48,298 bases of DNA from JBBQLG01 sp038327655 (GTDB lineage Bacteria > Bacteroidota > Bacteroidia > Cytophagales > Spirosomataceae). The stretch spans positions 1-48,298 of the forward strand of contig JBBQLG010000029.1 in NCBI GenBank assembly GCA_038327655.1. Reading direction: 5' to 3'. The notes beneath the pieces were generated by a model that worked only from the letters and a program-made list of their open reading frames with translations, was not told the origin of the DNA and did no database searches. The first letter of the stretch is position 1. Each line of letters begins with the position of its first letter. This document shows positions 17,106 to 25,185 of this stretch, piece by piece. The position numbers and the translations under genes were made by a program.

Positions 17106-17813
17106 ATGGAAGCCAACGAAAAGCAGGATAAAATCGTCGAAGCCCGGCTGAAACTCAAGCGCCGGTTTGAGGCCAAAATGGCCCAGACACCGTCTGTACT
17201 GGATCGTATCGACGGACCGCACAAACCACAGGGCAAGGGACCGCTAAACCGGCACGGGATGCCCGCCACGCCGGTTGGCCAGACCCTGACCACGAAATGG
17301 CCGGTACTGGATCTGGGTTATCAGCCCAGCATTCCGCTCGATAAATGGCAACTCAATATCGACGGGGAAGTAGAAGAACCCACCCGTCTGAAGTGGGATG
17401 ACCTGATGGCCCTGCCTCAGGTAGAGGATATTAGTGATTTTCACTGCGTTACCACCTGGTCGCGGCTCGATGTGCCCTGGGTGGGTGTCCGGTTTATGGA
17501 TGTTGCCGCGCTGGTAATGCCCAAAGGCACGGCCACCCACGTGATGTGTTACGGCTACGACGGCTACGCCACTAACATCGCCCTCGAAGAAGCCCTGAAA
17601 CCGGATGTGCTGCTGGTACATACCGCCGACGGTAAACCCCTCACCCGCGAACACGGTGGACCGTTGCGCATGATTACGCCCCAGCTATACGCCTGGAAAG
17701 GGGCCAAGTGGATCAAGCGCATTGAGTTTATGGCTGGTAATAAACTCGGTTTCTGGGAAGAACGCGGCTACTCCAACACCGCTTATCCCTGGCGCAACGA
17801 CCGGTATAGTTAG
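17106..17813 (+). CDS. Sulfite-oxidase-like molybdopterin oxidoreductase, cytosolic form
   Basis: 235 residues with the Oxidored_molyb domain. The molybdenum-ligand cysteine is C114 in SDFHCVTTWSRLDVPWVGV, and the cofactor-binding stretch GGPLRMITPQLYAWKGAKWI is near the C-terminus. The N-terminal 45 residues are charged with no signal peptide or twin-arginine motif, unlike the periplasmic MsrP. No MsrQ-like membrane subunit is adjacent, so it resembles the soluble YuiH-type proteins. The electron partner and substrate are unknown. It is monocistronic as far as the sequence shows. Confidence 0.85.
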   Translation: MEANEKQDKIVEARLKLKRRFEAKMAQTPSVLDRIDGPHKPQGKGPLNRHGMPATPVGQTLTTKWPVLDLGYQPSIPLDKWQLNIDGEVEEPTRLKWDDLMALPQVEDISDFHCVTTWSRLDVPWVGVRFMDVAALVMPKGTATHVMCYGYDGYATNIALEEALKPDVLLVHTADGKPLTREHGGPLRMITPQLYAWKGAKWIKRIEFMAGNKLGFWEERGYSNTAYPWRNDRYS

Positions 17814-17815
17814 GG

Positions 17816-17890
17816 GTCGGTAGTCAGTGGCAAGTAATTAGTTATGAGTCAGGCGATCATGCACTTGCCACTACCCTCTGGCCACTAACT
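17816..17890. repeat. Inverted repeat with degenerate TCAGTGG/TTAGT words
   Basis: AGTGGCAAGT (17826-17835) and ACTTGCCACT (17863-17872) form a perfect 10-base inverted repeat between two converging genes. The surrounding sequence repeats words such as GTCAGTGG, TAATTAGT and GAGTCAGG. It may act as a bidirectional terminator, although it lacks a T-run. Similar words recur at 18455-18520. Confidence 0.5.
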
Positions 17891-18439
17891 CTCAATAAAA
17901 TAATAACACAGCATGTGGCAGATGGCCATGTGCGCATCTTCGACCCGGCCGTAGTGTTCCGAGTCGATCACGATTACTTCGCGGGCCAAATTGGCTAACC
18001 GGCCGCGTTTACCACCAATGAGCGCGATGGTAGTCAGGTCGTGGTCGTTGGCCCACTGCACGGCTTTGACAAGGTTGGGGGAGGAGGAGCCGCTGACACT
18101 CATGGTCAGCACCAGATCGCCGGGGCGGGCGTAGTTCTGAAGTTGCCCGACAAACACGTCTTCGTAACTGTAATCGTTGCCCAATGCTGTAATCCAGGCC
18201 ACGTTTTCGTTAAGCGATAGACACCGGAAACGCTTTCCCAGCCGGTCCGACGCACTTTTGCCCAGGTCTGTCACAAAGTGCGACCCGTTGGTGCCGCTGC
18301 CGCCGTTGCCAAAAACAAACAATTGCCGGTCTTCCGCCCATGCTTTTTTCAATAAATCGGCAAGGTAGGCTACCCGTTCAAGGGGAATCGAACCGAGAGC
18401 GGCTTTCTGTTGGGCAAGGTAATTTTGGCAGTAGGTCAT
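17885..18439 (-). CDS. SIS-domain phosphosugar isomerase, GmhA-like
   Basis: 184 residues from ATG 18437-18439. The phosphosugar-binding signature is FVFGNGGSGTNGSHFVTDLG, followed by the phosphate-binding loop TMSVSGSSSPNLVKAV. The C-terminal helix EDAHMAICHMLCYYF matches the metal-binding helix of GmhA-type sedoheptulose-7-phosphate isomerases. An upstream in-frame ATG at 18484 would add residues encoded by a degenerate repeat, so I reject it. It is the last gene of a HAD-ROK-SIS operon, so the three enzymes probably act on one sugar: phosphorylation, isomerisation and dephosphorylation. Confidence 0.8.
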   Translation of the reverse strand: MTYCQNYLAQQKAALGSIPLERVAYLADLLKKAWAEDRQLFVFGNGGSGTNGSHFVTDLGKSASDRLGKRFRCLSLNENVAWITALGNDYSYEDVFVGQLQNYARPGDLVLTMSVSGSSSPNLVKAVQWANDHDLTTIALIGGKRGRLANLAREVIVIDSEHYGRVEDAHMAICHMLCYYFIES

Positions 18440-18501
18440 CAGAAAGGGGTTAGTGGGCAGGGGCTGGGGATTCGTGTAATGCACTAACTACTAATCCCTG
18501 A

Positions 18502-19428
18502 TCACTGAAAACTACTTAATGCCAGGGCTCCAATGGGCACGGCGTCTTCGCCCAATTTGGCTAATAGAACGACCGGACCGGGGCGGAAGGATGGCATTAC
18601 GAAACGCGGCAGGGCCGTACGGACAGCCGCCCGCAACGGTTCGCCAATGAGTGACAGGCTACCGCCGAGGACAATGGCCTGCGGGTGAAACAAATGCACC
18701 ACGTGCGATAATCCCAACGCCAGGATGGAGCCAATTTGTTCGATGAGCATCCGGGCGACAGGGTCGCTTTGTTCATAAGCTGCGTGCAAAAACGTAGACT
18801 CCCGGCCGACGCTGTTGCCAATGAGTCGTTTCAGGGGCGAATCAACGGGTAGCTCGGGTAATAGTTCGCGAATTTGCCGGTCGATGGCCCAGCCGGAACA
18901 GGTCTGCTCGATGGTTTGTCCGTTCTGCCCCGATGCATCGGGTGGTACCAGCCAGAGGTGCCCAATTTCAGCTTCGCCGGGCGTCAGGCCGTGGTACAGT
19001 TGCTGATTCACCACCATACCGCCCCCAACGCCACTGCCCAGCGTTACGTAAAAAACGTGTTCAAAACCCGATGCTATGCCATACCGGGCTTCCCCCAGGG
19101 CGGCTGTGTTCGCGTCGTTCTCGATCCGAATTTGCGGGCAACTGGTTCGTTCGCGGAGCCAGCCCGCCAGATCAAAGCCTGCCCAGCCATCAATCTGGTG
19201 CGACGTGCTGATGCGGCCAGTCTGCCAATCGACCGGTCCGCCGAAACCCACGCCAATGGCCGTTGGCGGTTCGGTAAGATGCGTCAATGCTGTTTCTAAT
19301 TGCGCCAGAATACCGGTTGCTCCCTGCTGCGGGTCAACGGTGTAACGGAAACGTTCTGCAATGGCTCCGGTCGAATTACCAGTGACGAGTTGCAGTTTAG
19401 TGCCGCCTATTTCGATACCTACAAGCAT
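18502..19428 (-). CDS. ROK-family sugar kinase lacking the usual zinc motif
   Basis: 308 residues. The ATP-binding loop is GIEIGGTKLQLV, the catalytic base is D105 in ENDANTAALGE, and the glycine-rich TLGSGVGGGMV follows. H157 in GEAEIGHLW is present. However, the family's CxCGxxGCxE zinc cluster, expected just after it, is replaced by a stretch holding only C177 (QNGQTIEQTCSGW). The rest of the kinase fold is intact, so it is likely active as a glucokinase or fructokinase-type enzyme with altered structure. It lies between the HAD gene (21 bases) and the SIS gene (62 bases). Confidence 0.88.
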   Translation of the reverse strand: MLVGIEIGGTKLQLVTGNSTGAIAERFRYTVDPQQGATGILAQLETALTHLTEPPTAIGVGFGGPVDWQTGRISTSHQIDGWAGFDLAGWLRERTSCPQIRIENDANTAALGEARYGIASGFEHVFYVTLGSGVGGGMVVNQQLYHGLTPGEAEIGHLWLVPPDASGQNGQTIEQTCSGWAIDRQIRELLPELPVDSPLKRLIGNSVGRESTFLHAAYEQSDPVARMLIEQIGSILALGLSHVVHLFHPQAIVLGGSLSLIGEPLRAAVRTALPRFVMPSFRPGPVVLLAKLGEDAVPIGALALSSFQ

Positions 19429-19449
19429 TGGATGGTTGGTCGATGTAAA

Positions 19450-20124
19450 TTACCCGTTCAGTAAAGCCAGCAAATCCGGGTTCAGTTGAATCTGCGTAAA
19501 ATCATTAATAATCAGGTTGGCACCGGTATGGGCCAACTCGTCGCTGGTGTGTGTTGTCGCCAGTGCCACAACCTTCATGCCCGCCCGAATGCCCGCTTCG
19601 ATGCCCGCGACGGCATCTTCAAACACAAGGCAGCGGTTAGGTGGAACGCTAACCCATTCGGCGGCTTTGAGGTAAATTTCGGGGTCAGGTTTGCCGCGCT
19701 GAATCATCGACGCATCCACAACCACATCGAAATAAGACCGTATTCCCAAACCGTCCAGGGTAAAGCCAATGTTGCTGACCGGGGCCGAGGTGCCTACTGC
19801 GAGCCGGACCCCGTGTGCCTTCAGCTCGTCCAGGAAAGGAATCAGACCGCGGGTTGTGGCCAATACGGTGCGGTAGAGGTCCCGGTAAACGGCTTCTTTT
19901 TCTTCGGTATAGGTGGCCAGTTCATCGGCCGACAATGGACGTTCGAACAAAAATTCCAGCGAGTCTTTAGCCACGTGGCCGTTCATGTGCGCCATGTAAC
20001 CGGCCTCAGTGAGAACTACGCCATGGTTGGCCGCGAACTGATACCAGGCCTGCAGGTGATAAGGCGCATTCGGAACAAGAACGCCGTCCATATCGAACAG
20101 GGCGGCAAGGGGGGCGTTGGGCAT
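19450..20124 (-). CDS. HAD-superfamily phosphatase / beta-phosphoglucomutase-like
   Basis: 224 residues from ATG 20122-20124. Motif I is LFDMDGVLVPN with D11 and D13. The cap begins with APYHLQAW, as in beta-phosphoglucomutases. Motif II is AVGTSAP, the motif III lysine is in QRGKPDPEIY and motif IV is VFEDAVAGIEAG. It could be a sugar-phosphate phosphatase or a phosphoglucomutase; motifs alone do not decide. The open frame upstream of 20124 lacks a family-like N-terminus. It is the first gene of the HAD-ROK-SIS operon. A weak -7 element (GAACTTTG, 20154-20147) lies just upstream. Confidence 0.85.
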   Translation of the reverse strand: MPNAPLAALFDMDGVLVPNAPYHLQAWYQFAANHGVVLTEAGYMAHMNGHVAKDSLEFLFERPLSADELATYTEEKEAVYRDLYRTVLATTRGLIPFLDELKAHGVRLAVGTSAPVSNIGFTLDGLGIRSYFDVVVDASMIQRGKPDPEIYLKAAEWVSVPPNRCLVFEDAVAGIEAGIRAGMKVVALATTHTSDELAHTGANLIINDFTQIQLNPDLLALLNG

Positions 20125-20366
20125 AGGAAGCAGTTTAACAGAGTGGCAAAGTTCTGAAACTTTACCAACCTTCATAATGAGTTGCTTACTTTACCGCTGT
20201 TGCGGTTCACCCCGAAAACGATGCTGATTTCGGCAGAACGGGGGGCGGACGAGGTGGCTCAGGAAATTGATTTTCCGAAAAATCAGGCGTATTGATTCAA
20301 CAACTGCTTACTTCGTCAGCGAAGCCCACGTTGTGCGTCAAATTGCTCCTTAAACCACCATACACC

Positions 20367-21275
20367 ATGAACAGTAATGGAAAAACAGTTGACTTTTTTT
20401 ACGCTAAACTTCTTTCCAAGACGACCCGGGAAAAAAGTGAACTGACGATTATTGTTATTGCCATCATCAGCTTTTTTGTTCACCTGCTGCTGATCGCTCT
20501 GGTCGATTTTCACGTGCTGGAACTCAATGATTATTCCAAATTATTGACTAATCCAATCGCTGCTATTTACACGCCGTTTTCGTTTATCCTGATCTACGAG
20601 GTATACCTGCTGGTATATTACCTGCCGAAATCAACGACCACGTACATTGGTAAACAGTACGAAATTATCACGCTGATTCTTATCCGGCGGGTTTTCAAAG
20701 ACTTATCGAAGTTAGAACTGACAGCCAACTGGTTCACCGTGAAAGACGATCTACAGTTCACCTACGACCTGGTAGCCACTGTTGCCCTGTTCTACCTGCT
20801 GTTCCTGTTCTACCGGCTGAGTGCCACCAAATCAGGTCTGGTCAAAAACCCGTCCGTCTCGGTGGAGATCAGAAATTTCATCCGCATGAAAAAAACGATA
20901 GCCATCTGTTTAATTCCTGTATTACTGGTTCTGGCGGTTTATAGCTTTAGCCACTGGGTGTATGAAAACTTCTTCTCGATCACGCAGGCAATCAGCACGA
21001 TTAGGGACGTTAATAAAATATTTTTCGATGAATTCTTTACGGTGCTGATCTTAACGGATGTGCTCCTGCTGTTGATTTCGTTTCTGCACACGGATCAATT
21101 CAGTAAAGTCATCCGCAATTCGGGGTTCATTATTTCGACGATCCTGATAAAATTATCCTTCGCCAGCGAGGGATTACTCAATACGGGCTTGATTGTTATG
21201 GCTGTGCTTTTTGGGGTGGCTATCCTGGCCGTTCATAATCAGTACGAGAAAATACTGGTGCCGGAAGAGGAATAA
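20367..21275 (+). CDS. Multi-pass membrane protein of unknown function
   Basis: 302 residues from ATG 20367 (context CACCATGAAC). About seven hydrophobic segments are visible, for example TIIVIAIISFFVHLLLIALV, TPFSFILIYEVYLLVYYL, ATVALFYLLFLFYRL, IAICLIPVLLVLAVYSF and VLILTDVLLLLISFL. A conserved-looking polar cluster (RRVFKDLSKLELTANWF) lies between the second and third. I do not recognise the family. The gene stands alone, with a terminator between it and the converging aconitase gene. An ATG at 20292 is possible but gives a poorer N-terminus. Confidence 0.6.
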   Translation: MNSNGKTVDFFYAKLLSKTTREKSELTIIVIAIISFFVHLLLIALVDFHVLELNDYSKLLTNPIAAIYTPFSFILIYEVYLLVYYLPKSTTTYIGKQYEIITLILIRRVFKDLSKLELTANWFTVKDDLQFTYDLVATVALFYLLFLFYRLSATKSGLVKNPSVSVEIRNFIRMKKTIAICLIPVLLVLAVYSFSHWVYENFFSITQAISTIRDVNKIFFDEFFTVLILTDVLLLLISFLHTDQFSKVIRNSGFIISTILIKLSFASEGLLNTGLIVMAVLFGVAILAVHNQYEKILVPEEE

Positions 21276-21314
21276 TGTGCATAGACTATTATCTGACTCG
21301 TGCGAAGTCATGGT

Positions 21315-21362
21315 AAAAAAGAACCCCGGCCACCCATGCGTTGTGCATCGGTGGCCGGGGTT
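21315..21362 (-). terminator. Terminator of the aconitase gene (possibly bidirectional)
   Basis: A perfect 13-base stem (21322-21334 with 21350-21362, AACCCCGGCCACC) contains a nested ATGC/GCAT stem in its loop. On the minus strand it is followed by CTTTTTT. It lies between converging genes and could also stop plus-strand transcription. Confidence 0.85.
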
Positions 21363-21394
21363 TATCAATGCTGCCTGTACGGCAACTTTACCCG

Positions 21395-23662
21395 TTAGGC
21401 GCTGACCTTCATCCGAATCAGGTTCAGGGCGGCACCGGCCTTGAACCACTCGATCTGACCTTCGTTGTAGGTGTGGTTGGCCATGATTTCATCCGTTGAA
21501 CCGTCGGCGTGATGCAGAACGATTTCCAGCGGACGACCCGGCGAAAACTCGGTCAGCCCGTCGATGTCGATGGTATCGTCTTCCTGAATCTTGTCGTAGT
21601 CGGCCGGATTGGCAAAGGTCAGGGCGAGCATTCCCTGCTTTTTCAGGTTCGTCTCGTGAATCCGGGCGAACGACCGCACCAGAATGGCCCGAACCCCGAG
21701 GAAGCGCGGTTCCATGGCGGCATGTTCCCGCGAGGAGCCTTCGCCGTAGTTTTCGTCGCCGACGACCACCGTGCCGATGTGAGCGGCTTTATACGCCCGT
21801 TGCACCGCCGGTACCTCGCCGTATTCGCCGGTCAGTTCGTTTTTCACGGTGTTGGTCTTCTCGTTGTAGAAGTTCACCGCACCGATGAGCATGTTGTTGG
21901 AAATGTTGTCCAAATGCCCCCGGTATTTCAGCCACGGACCCGCCATCGAAATATGGTCGGTCGTACACTTGCCTTTGGCTTTGATGAGCAGTTTCAGGCC
22001 TTTCAGGTCGGTGCCTTCCCAGGCCGCAAACGGCGCGAGGAGTTGCAACCGGTCCGACGTTGGGCTAACCATCACGTTCACGCCCGAACCGTCTTCGGCG
22101 GGTGCCTGATAACCGGCATCGTCTACGGCGTAGCCCAGCACGGGTTGTTCAATGCCCTGCGGCTCGTCCAGCATCACCTGTTCGCCGGCTTCGTTGGTCA
22201 GCGTGTCGGTCAGGGGGTTAAACGTGAGGTCACCGGCAATCACGAGCGCCGTCACGATTTCGGGCGAAGCCACAAACGCGTGGGTGCTGGCGTTGCCGTC
22301 GTTGCGCTTGGCGAAGTTCCGGTTGAACGACGTGATAATCGAGTTTTTGCGGTTGGGATCGTCCATGTGCCGCGCCCACTGCCCGATGCAGGGACCGCAG
22401 GCATTGGCCAGCACCACACCACCGATTTCCTCGAAGGTAGTCAGCAGCCCGTCGCGCTCAGCAGTGAACCGTACCAGTTCCGAACCCGGCGTGACCGTAA
22501 ATTCGGCTTTGGCTTTCAGGTTCTTGGCCGCTGCCTGAGCCGCAATCGACGCCGACCGGGTCATGTCTTCGTAGCTGGAGTTGGTGCAGGAGCCAATCAG
22601 GCCGACTTCTAATTTCTCGGGCCAGTTGTTGTCGCGAACGGCTTTCGCGAAGTTCGAGATTGGCCAGGCCAGATCCGGTGTGAACGGACCGTTGATGTGC
22701 GGTTCCAGTTCCGAGAGGTTAATCTCGATCAGTTGGTCGTAGTACGTAGCTGGGTCCGCGTAAACGGCTTCGTCGGAGCGGAGATCCGCTTTCACCGCTT
22801 CGGCGGCATCGGCAATACCCGCCCGGCTGGTGGCCCGCAGGTAATCGGCCATCTTGTCGTCGTAGGCGAAAATCGACGTGGTGGCACCAATTTCTGCCCC
22901 CATGTTACAGATCGTGCCTTTACCGGTGGCCGACAGGCTTTCGGCTCCTTCGCCAAAATATTCCACAATGCAGCCCGTACCGCCCTTTACGGTCAGGATA
23001 CCGGCTACGCGCAGAATCACGTCTTTGGCCGAGGCCCAGCCGCTGAGTTTGCCGGTCAGTTTTACACCGATCAGTTTCGGCATTTTCAATTCCCAGGCCA
23101 AACCCGCCATCACGTCGCAGGCATCGGCCCCACCGACCCCAATCGCGATCATGCCCAGGCCACCGGCGTTGGGCGTGTGCGAATCCGTACCGATCATCAT
23201 GCCGCCGGGGAAAGCATAGTTTTCCAGCACGACCTGGTGGATAATGCCCGCGCCGGGCTTCCAGAAGCCGATACCGTATTTATTGGAAACAGAGGCCAGA
23301 AAATCGTAGACCTCTTTGTTTTTGCTTTTAGCGGTGCTCAAATCCTGATCGGCCCCTACTTCGGCCTGAATCAGGTGGTCGCAGTGTACCGTAGAGGGAA
23401 CCGCTACCGTTGGGCGACCTGCCTGCATGAACTGGAGCAGGGCCATTTGGGCCGTAGCATCCTGCATAGCCACACGGTCGGGCGCGAAGTCGACATAGGC
23501 TTTGCCCCGTTCCTGGGCCGTGGTCGCCAGTCCGGCAGAGAGGTGGGCGTACAAAATTTTCTCCGACAACGTCAGCGGGTGACCCACTGCCTGCCGGGCT
23601 GCTTCGACACGCTCACCTAAACCGGCGTATACGCGCTGAATCATATCCAGGTCAAAAGCCAT
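21395..23662 (-). CDS. acn: Aconitate hydratase, mitochondrial type
   Basis: 755 residues, matching the mitochondrial-type (ACO2-like) aconitases. It interconverts citrate and isocitrate in the TCA cycle in the cytosol using a [4Fe-4S] cluster. Visible signatures are the substrate loop MIGTDSHTPNAGGLGM, the first cluster cysteine in GSCTNSSYEDM and the other two in ANACGPCIGQW. Near the C-terminus are GDENYGEGSSREHAAMEPR and LTFANPADYDKI. It is monocistronic with a strong terminator. A -7 match TAATTTTG (23757-23750) lies 88 bases upstream, but without a clear TTG. Confidence 0.96.
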   Translation of the reverse strand: MAFDLDMIQRVYAGLGERVEAARQAVGHPLTLSEKILYAHLSAGLATTAQERGKAYVDFAPDRVAMQDATAQMALLQFMQAGRPTVAVPSTVHCDHLIQAEVGADQDLSTAKSKNKEVYDFLASVSNKYGIGFWKPGAGIIHQVVLENYAFPGGMMIGTDSHTPNAGGLGMIAIGVGGADACDVMAGLAWELKMPKLIGVKLTGKLSGWASAKDVILRVAGILTVKGGTGCIVEYFGEGAESLSATGKGTICNMGAEIGATTSIFAYDDKMADYLRATSRAGIADAAEAVKADLRSDEAVYADPATYYDQLIEINLSELEPHINGPFTPDLAWPISNFAKAVRDNNWPEKLEVGLIGSCTNSSYEDMTRSASIAAQAAAKNLKAKAEFTVTPGSELVRFTAERDGLLTTFEEIGGVVLANACGPCIGQWARHMDDPNRKNSIITSFNRNFAKRNDGNASTHAFVASPEIVTALVIAGDLTFNPLTDTLTNEAGEQVMLDEPQGIEQPVLGYAVDDAGYQAPAEDGSGVNVMVSPTSDRLQLLAPFAAWEGTDLKGLKLLIKAKGKCTTDHISMAGPWLKYRGHLDNISNNMLIGAVNFYNEKTNTVKNELTGEYGEVPAVQRAYKAAHIGTVVVGDENYGEGSSREHAAMEPRFLGVRAILVRSFARIHETNLKKQGMLALTFANPADYDKIQEDDTIDIDGLTEFSPGRPLEIVLHHADGSTDEIMANHTYNEGQIEWFKAGAALNLIRMKVSA

Positions 23663-23807
23663 ACTAAAAAGGGATTACTGTTAATATTAAACGAAAGCAG
23701 TACTATAAAGACAACCAATGCATTGCCTTACTTAATTCAGCGAATGGCTCAAAATTAGAAGATTTCAGGGGAAATATCGCACCCGGACCAATTCAGACGC
23801 GGGCCGT

Positions 23808-23870
23808 GTAGCCTGAAAAACGCCCGTTTACAGGCAACGAAACGGGTTTGTAGGCTGCGGGCCGTTTTTT
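23808..23870 (+). ncRNA. Candidate structured RNA or attenuator ending in a T-run
   Basis: An outer stem GTAGCCT/AGGCTGC (23808-23814 with 23852-23858, one G-U pair) encloses an inner perfect stem CCCGTTT/AAACGGG (23823-23829 with 23840-23846). The structure ends in GGGCCGTTTTTT (23859-23870). GCGGGCCGT also occurs twice (23799-23807 and 23857-23865). No gene on this strand lies upstream, so the terminator-like element has no obvious owner. The remainder of the gap 23663-24012 shows no reading frame; it holds the aconitase leader and a TACGTACGTA-like palindrome near 23940. Confidence 0.35.
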
Positions 23871-24012
23871 ATGCCGGTTTAATTGGCTTTGCCGCGATAA
23901 TTATTTTAGAACAACGCAACCGAACAGTCACTTAATACGTACGTACATCACGCGTGTACTGCGCCATGTACAGTTTATTGATTTATAACCACTTACCCTG
24001 TTAATCACGATT

Positions 24013-24831
24013 ATGAAAATTAATGTACTTGCCCTGGCCGGTGTACTGTCGCTGGGCGTTGCTGGACTGATTTCCTGTCAGGATGAGGTTAACCAGCCGA
24101 CTACGTCAAATGTGGTGCTGTTACGGGCCAGCATGACCGGAGCCGCCGAGCGTCCAACACCCAACAACTCTACGGCAACGGGAGCGTTCACCGGTTCGCT
24201 GGATACGACAACCCGCGTATTGAGTTACACCGTGACGTACTCGGGCCTGACACCAACCATGGGTCACCTGCACCGCATCACACCCAACGCGACTAATTTT
24301 GCCGGTGGCGTTGAGATCCCGTTTCCTGCGCTTACTTCGCCCATCACCGGTACAGCAACCCTCGCCACCAAGAGCCGGGTCGACAGTATGCTGAACGGGT
24401 TTTATTATTCGAACCTGCACACGACAGCGTTTCCGGGGGGCGAAATCCGGGGCGACATCACACCGGTAACTAACCGGCCGGTGCGGTTTACGGCGGTTAT
24501 GAGCGGAGCCAACGAAAAGCCCACGCCCAATGCCTCCACCGCAACGGGTCTGTTTGTCGGCTCGCTCGACCGTGCGACCCGTACGCTGACTTACACCGTT
24601 ACGTACTCGGGACTGACACCAGTGGCAGGGCACCTTCACCGCATCAACGCAACTAACGGCACAGGACCGGTTGAGATTCCGTTTCCCAGCTTAGTCTCGC
24701 CAATTACTGCCACGACCACGTTTCCTACGCAGGGCCGGGTGGATAGCTTAGTCAACGGGTTTTATTACTCGAACCTGCACACAACAGCGTTTCCGGGTGG
24801 TGAGATTCGGGGCGATATCCGGGTGAAATAA
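24013..24831 (+). CDS. Lipoprotein with two tandem CHRD domains
   Basis: 272 residues. The signal peptide ends in LISC (cysteine about residue 22), so it is a lipoprotein. Two CHRD domains follow (about 37-150 and 155-270). Each has a RPTPN/KPTPN-STATG start, a VTYSGLTP strand, GHLHRI and an almost identical ending NGFYYSNLHTTAFPGGEIRGDI. The endings are also very similar in DNA, which points to an internal duplication. CHRD domains were named from chordin; their role in bacteria is not known. It is followed by a strong terminator. Confidence 0.88.
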   Translation: MKINVLALAGVLSLGVAGLISCQDEVNQPTTSNVVLLRASMTGAAERPTPNNSTATGAFTGSLDTTTRVLSYTVTYSGLTPTMGHLHRITPNATNFAGGVEIPFPALTSPITGTATLATKSRVDSMLNGFYYSNLHTTAFPGGEIRGDITPVTNRPVRFTAVMSGANEKPTPNASTATGLFVGSLDRATRTLTYTVTYSGLTPVAGHLHRINATNGTGPVEIPFPSLVSPITATTTFPTQGRVDSLVNGFYYSNLHTTAFPGGEIRGDIRVK

Positions 24832-24873
24832 GGAACAACGGGTTCTGTCAATCGACAGATCAACAGAAATCTG

Positions 24874-24912
24874 AAAGAGGGGTACTGCCGGTAAAGCAGT
24901 ACCCCTCTTTTG
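24874..24912 (+). terminator. Terminator of the CHRD gene
   Basis: A perfect 15-base stem, AAAGAGGGGTACTGC (24874-24888) with its complement (24896-24910), has a 7-base loop and a T-rich tail. The rest of the gap 24832-25185 carries a small hairpin CTGTC/GACAG (24844-24858), AT-poor sequence without a gene, and the topA promoter and leader. Confidence 0.85.
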
Positions 24913-25077
24913 TCTAAACATACTGCGCATACAGGCCATTATAGAGGTAGAATCAACGCTTAGGCTGCGCGTTATATGCATTGGCCGATGGGGAATTGCC
25001 GAACGTTCGCTGGTCATAAACTGTTACTTGCGTATTAATAATCCCCCTCTTTTGTTTCGTACTCCGGCCTTGTCGTG

Positions 25078-25110
25078 TTGCACAAGTCAATGCTTTTGCG
25101 TCTATATTTG
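25078..25110 (+). promoter_or_regulatory. Promoter of topA
   Basis: TTG (25078-25080), 22 bases, then TATATTTG (25103-25110), a full -7 match. Transcription would start near 25117, which rules out the in-frame ATG at 25084 and supports ATG 25186. Confidence 0.6.
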
Positions 25111-25185
25111 GCGCAAACGGGCATTTCTGGCCCGGTATGTGCGTGGGTGCGAACGAGGAGACAGCATCAACCTGAACACCATACT

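Noticed and set aside
21509..22612. A 367-codon open frame antisense to aconitase
   Set aside because: Its translation has no family features, whereas the aconitase motifs are complete on the other strand.
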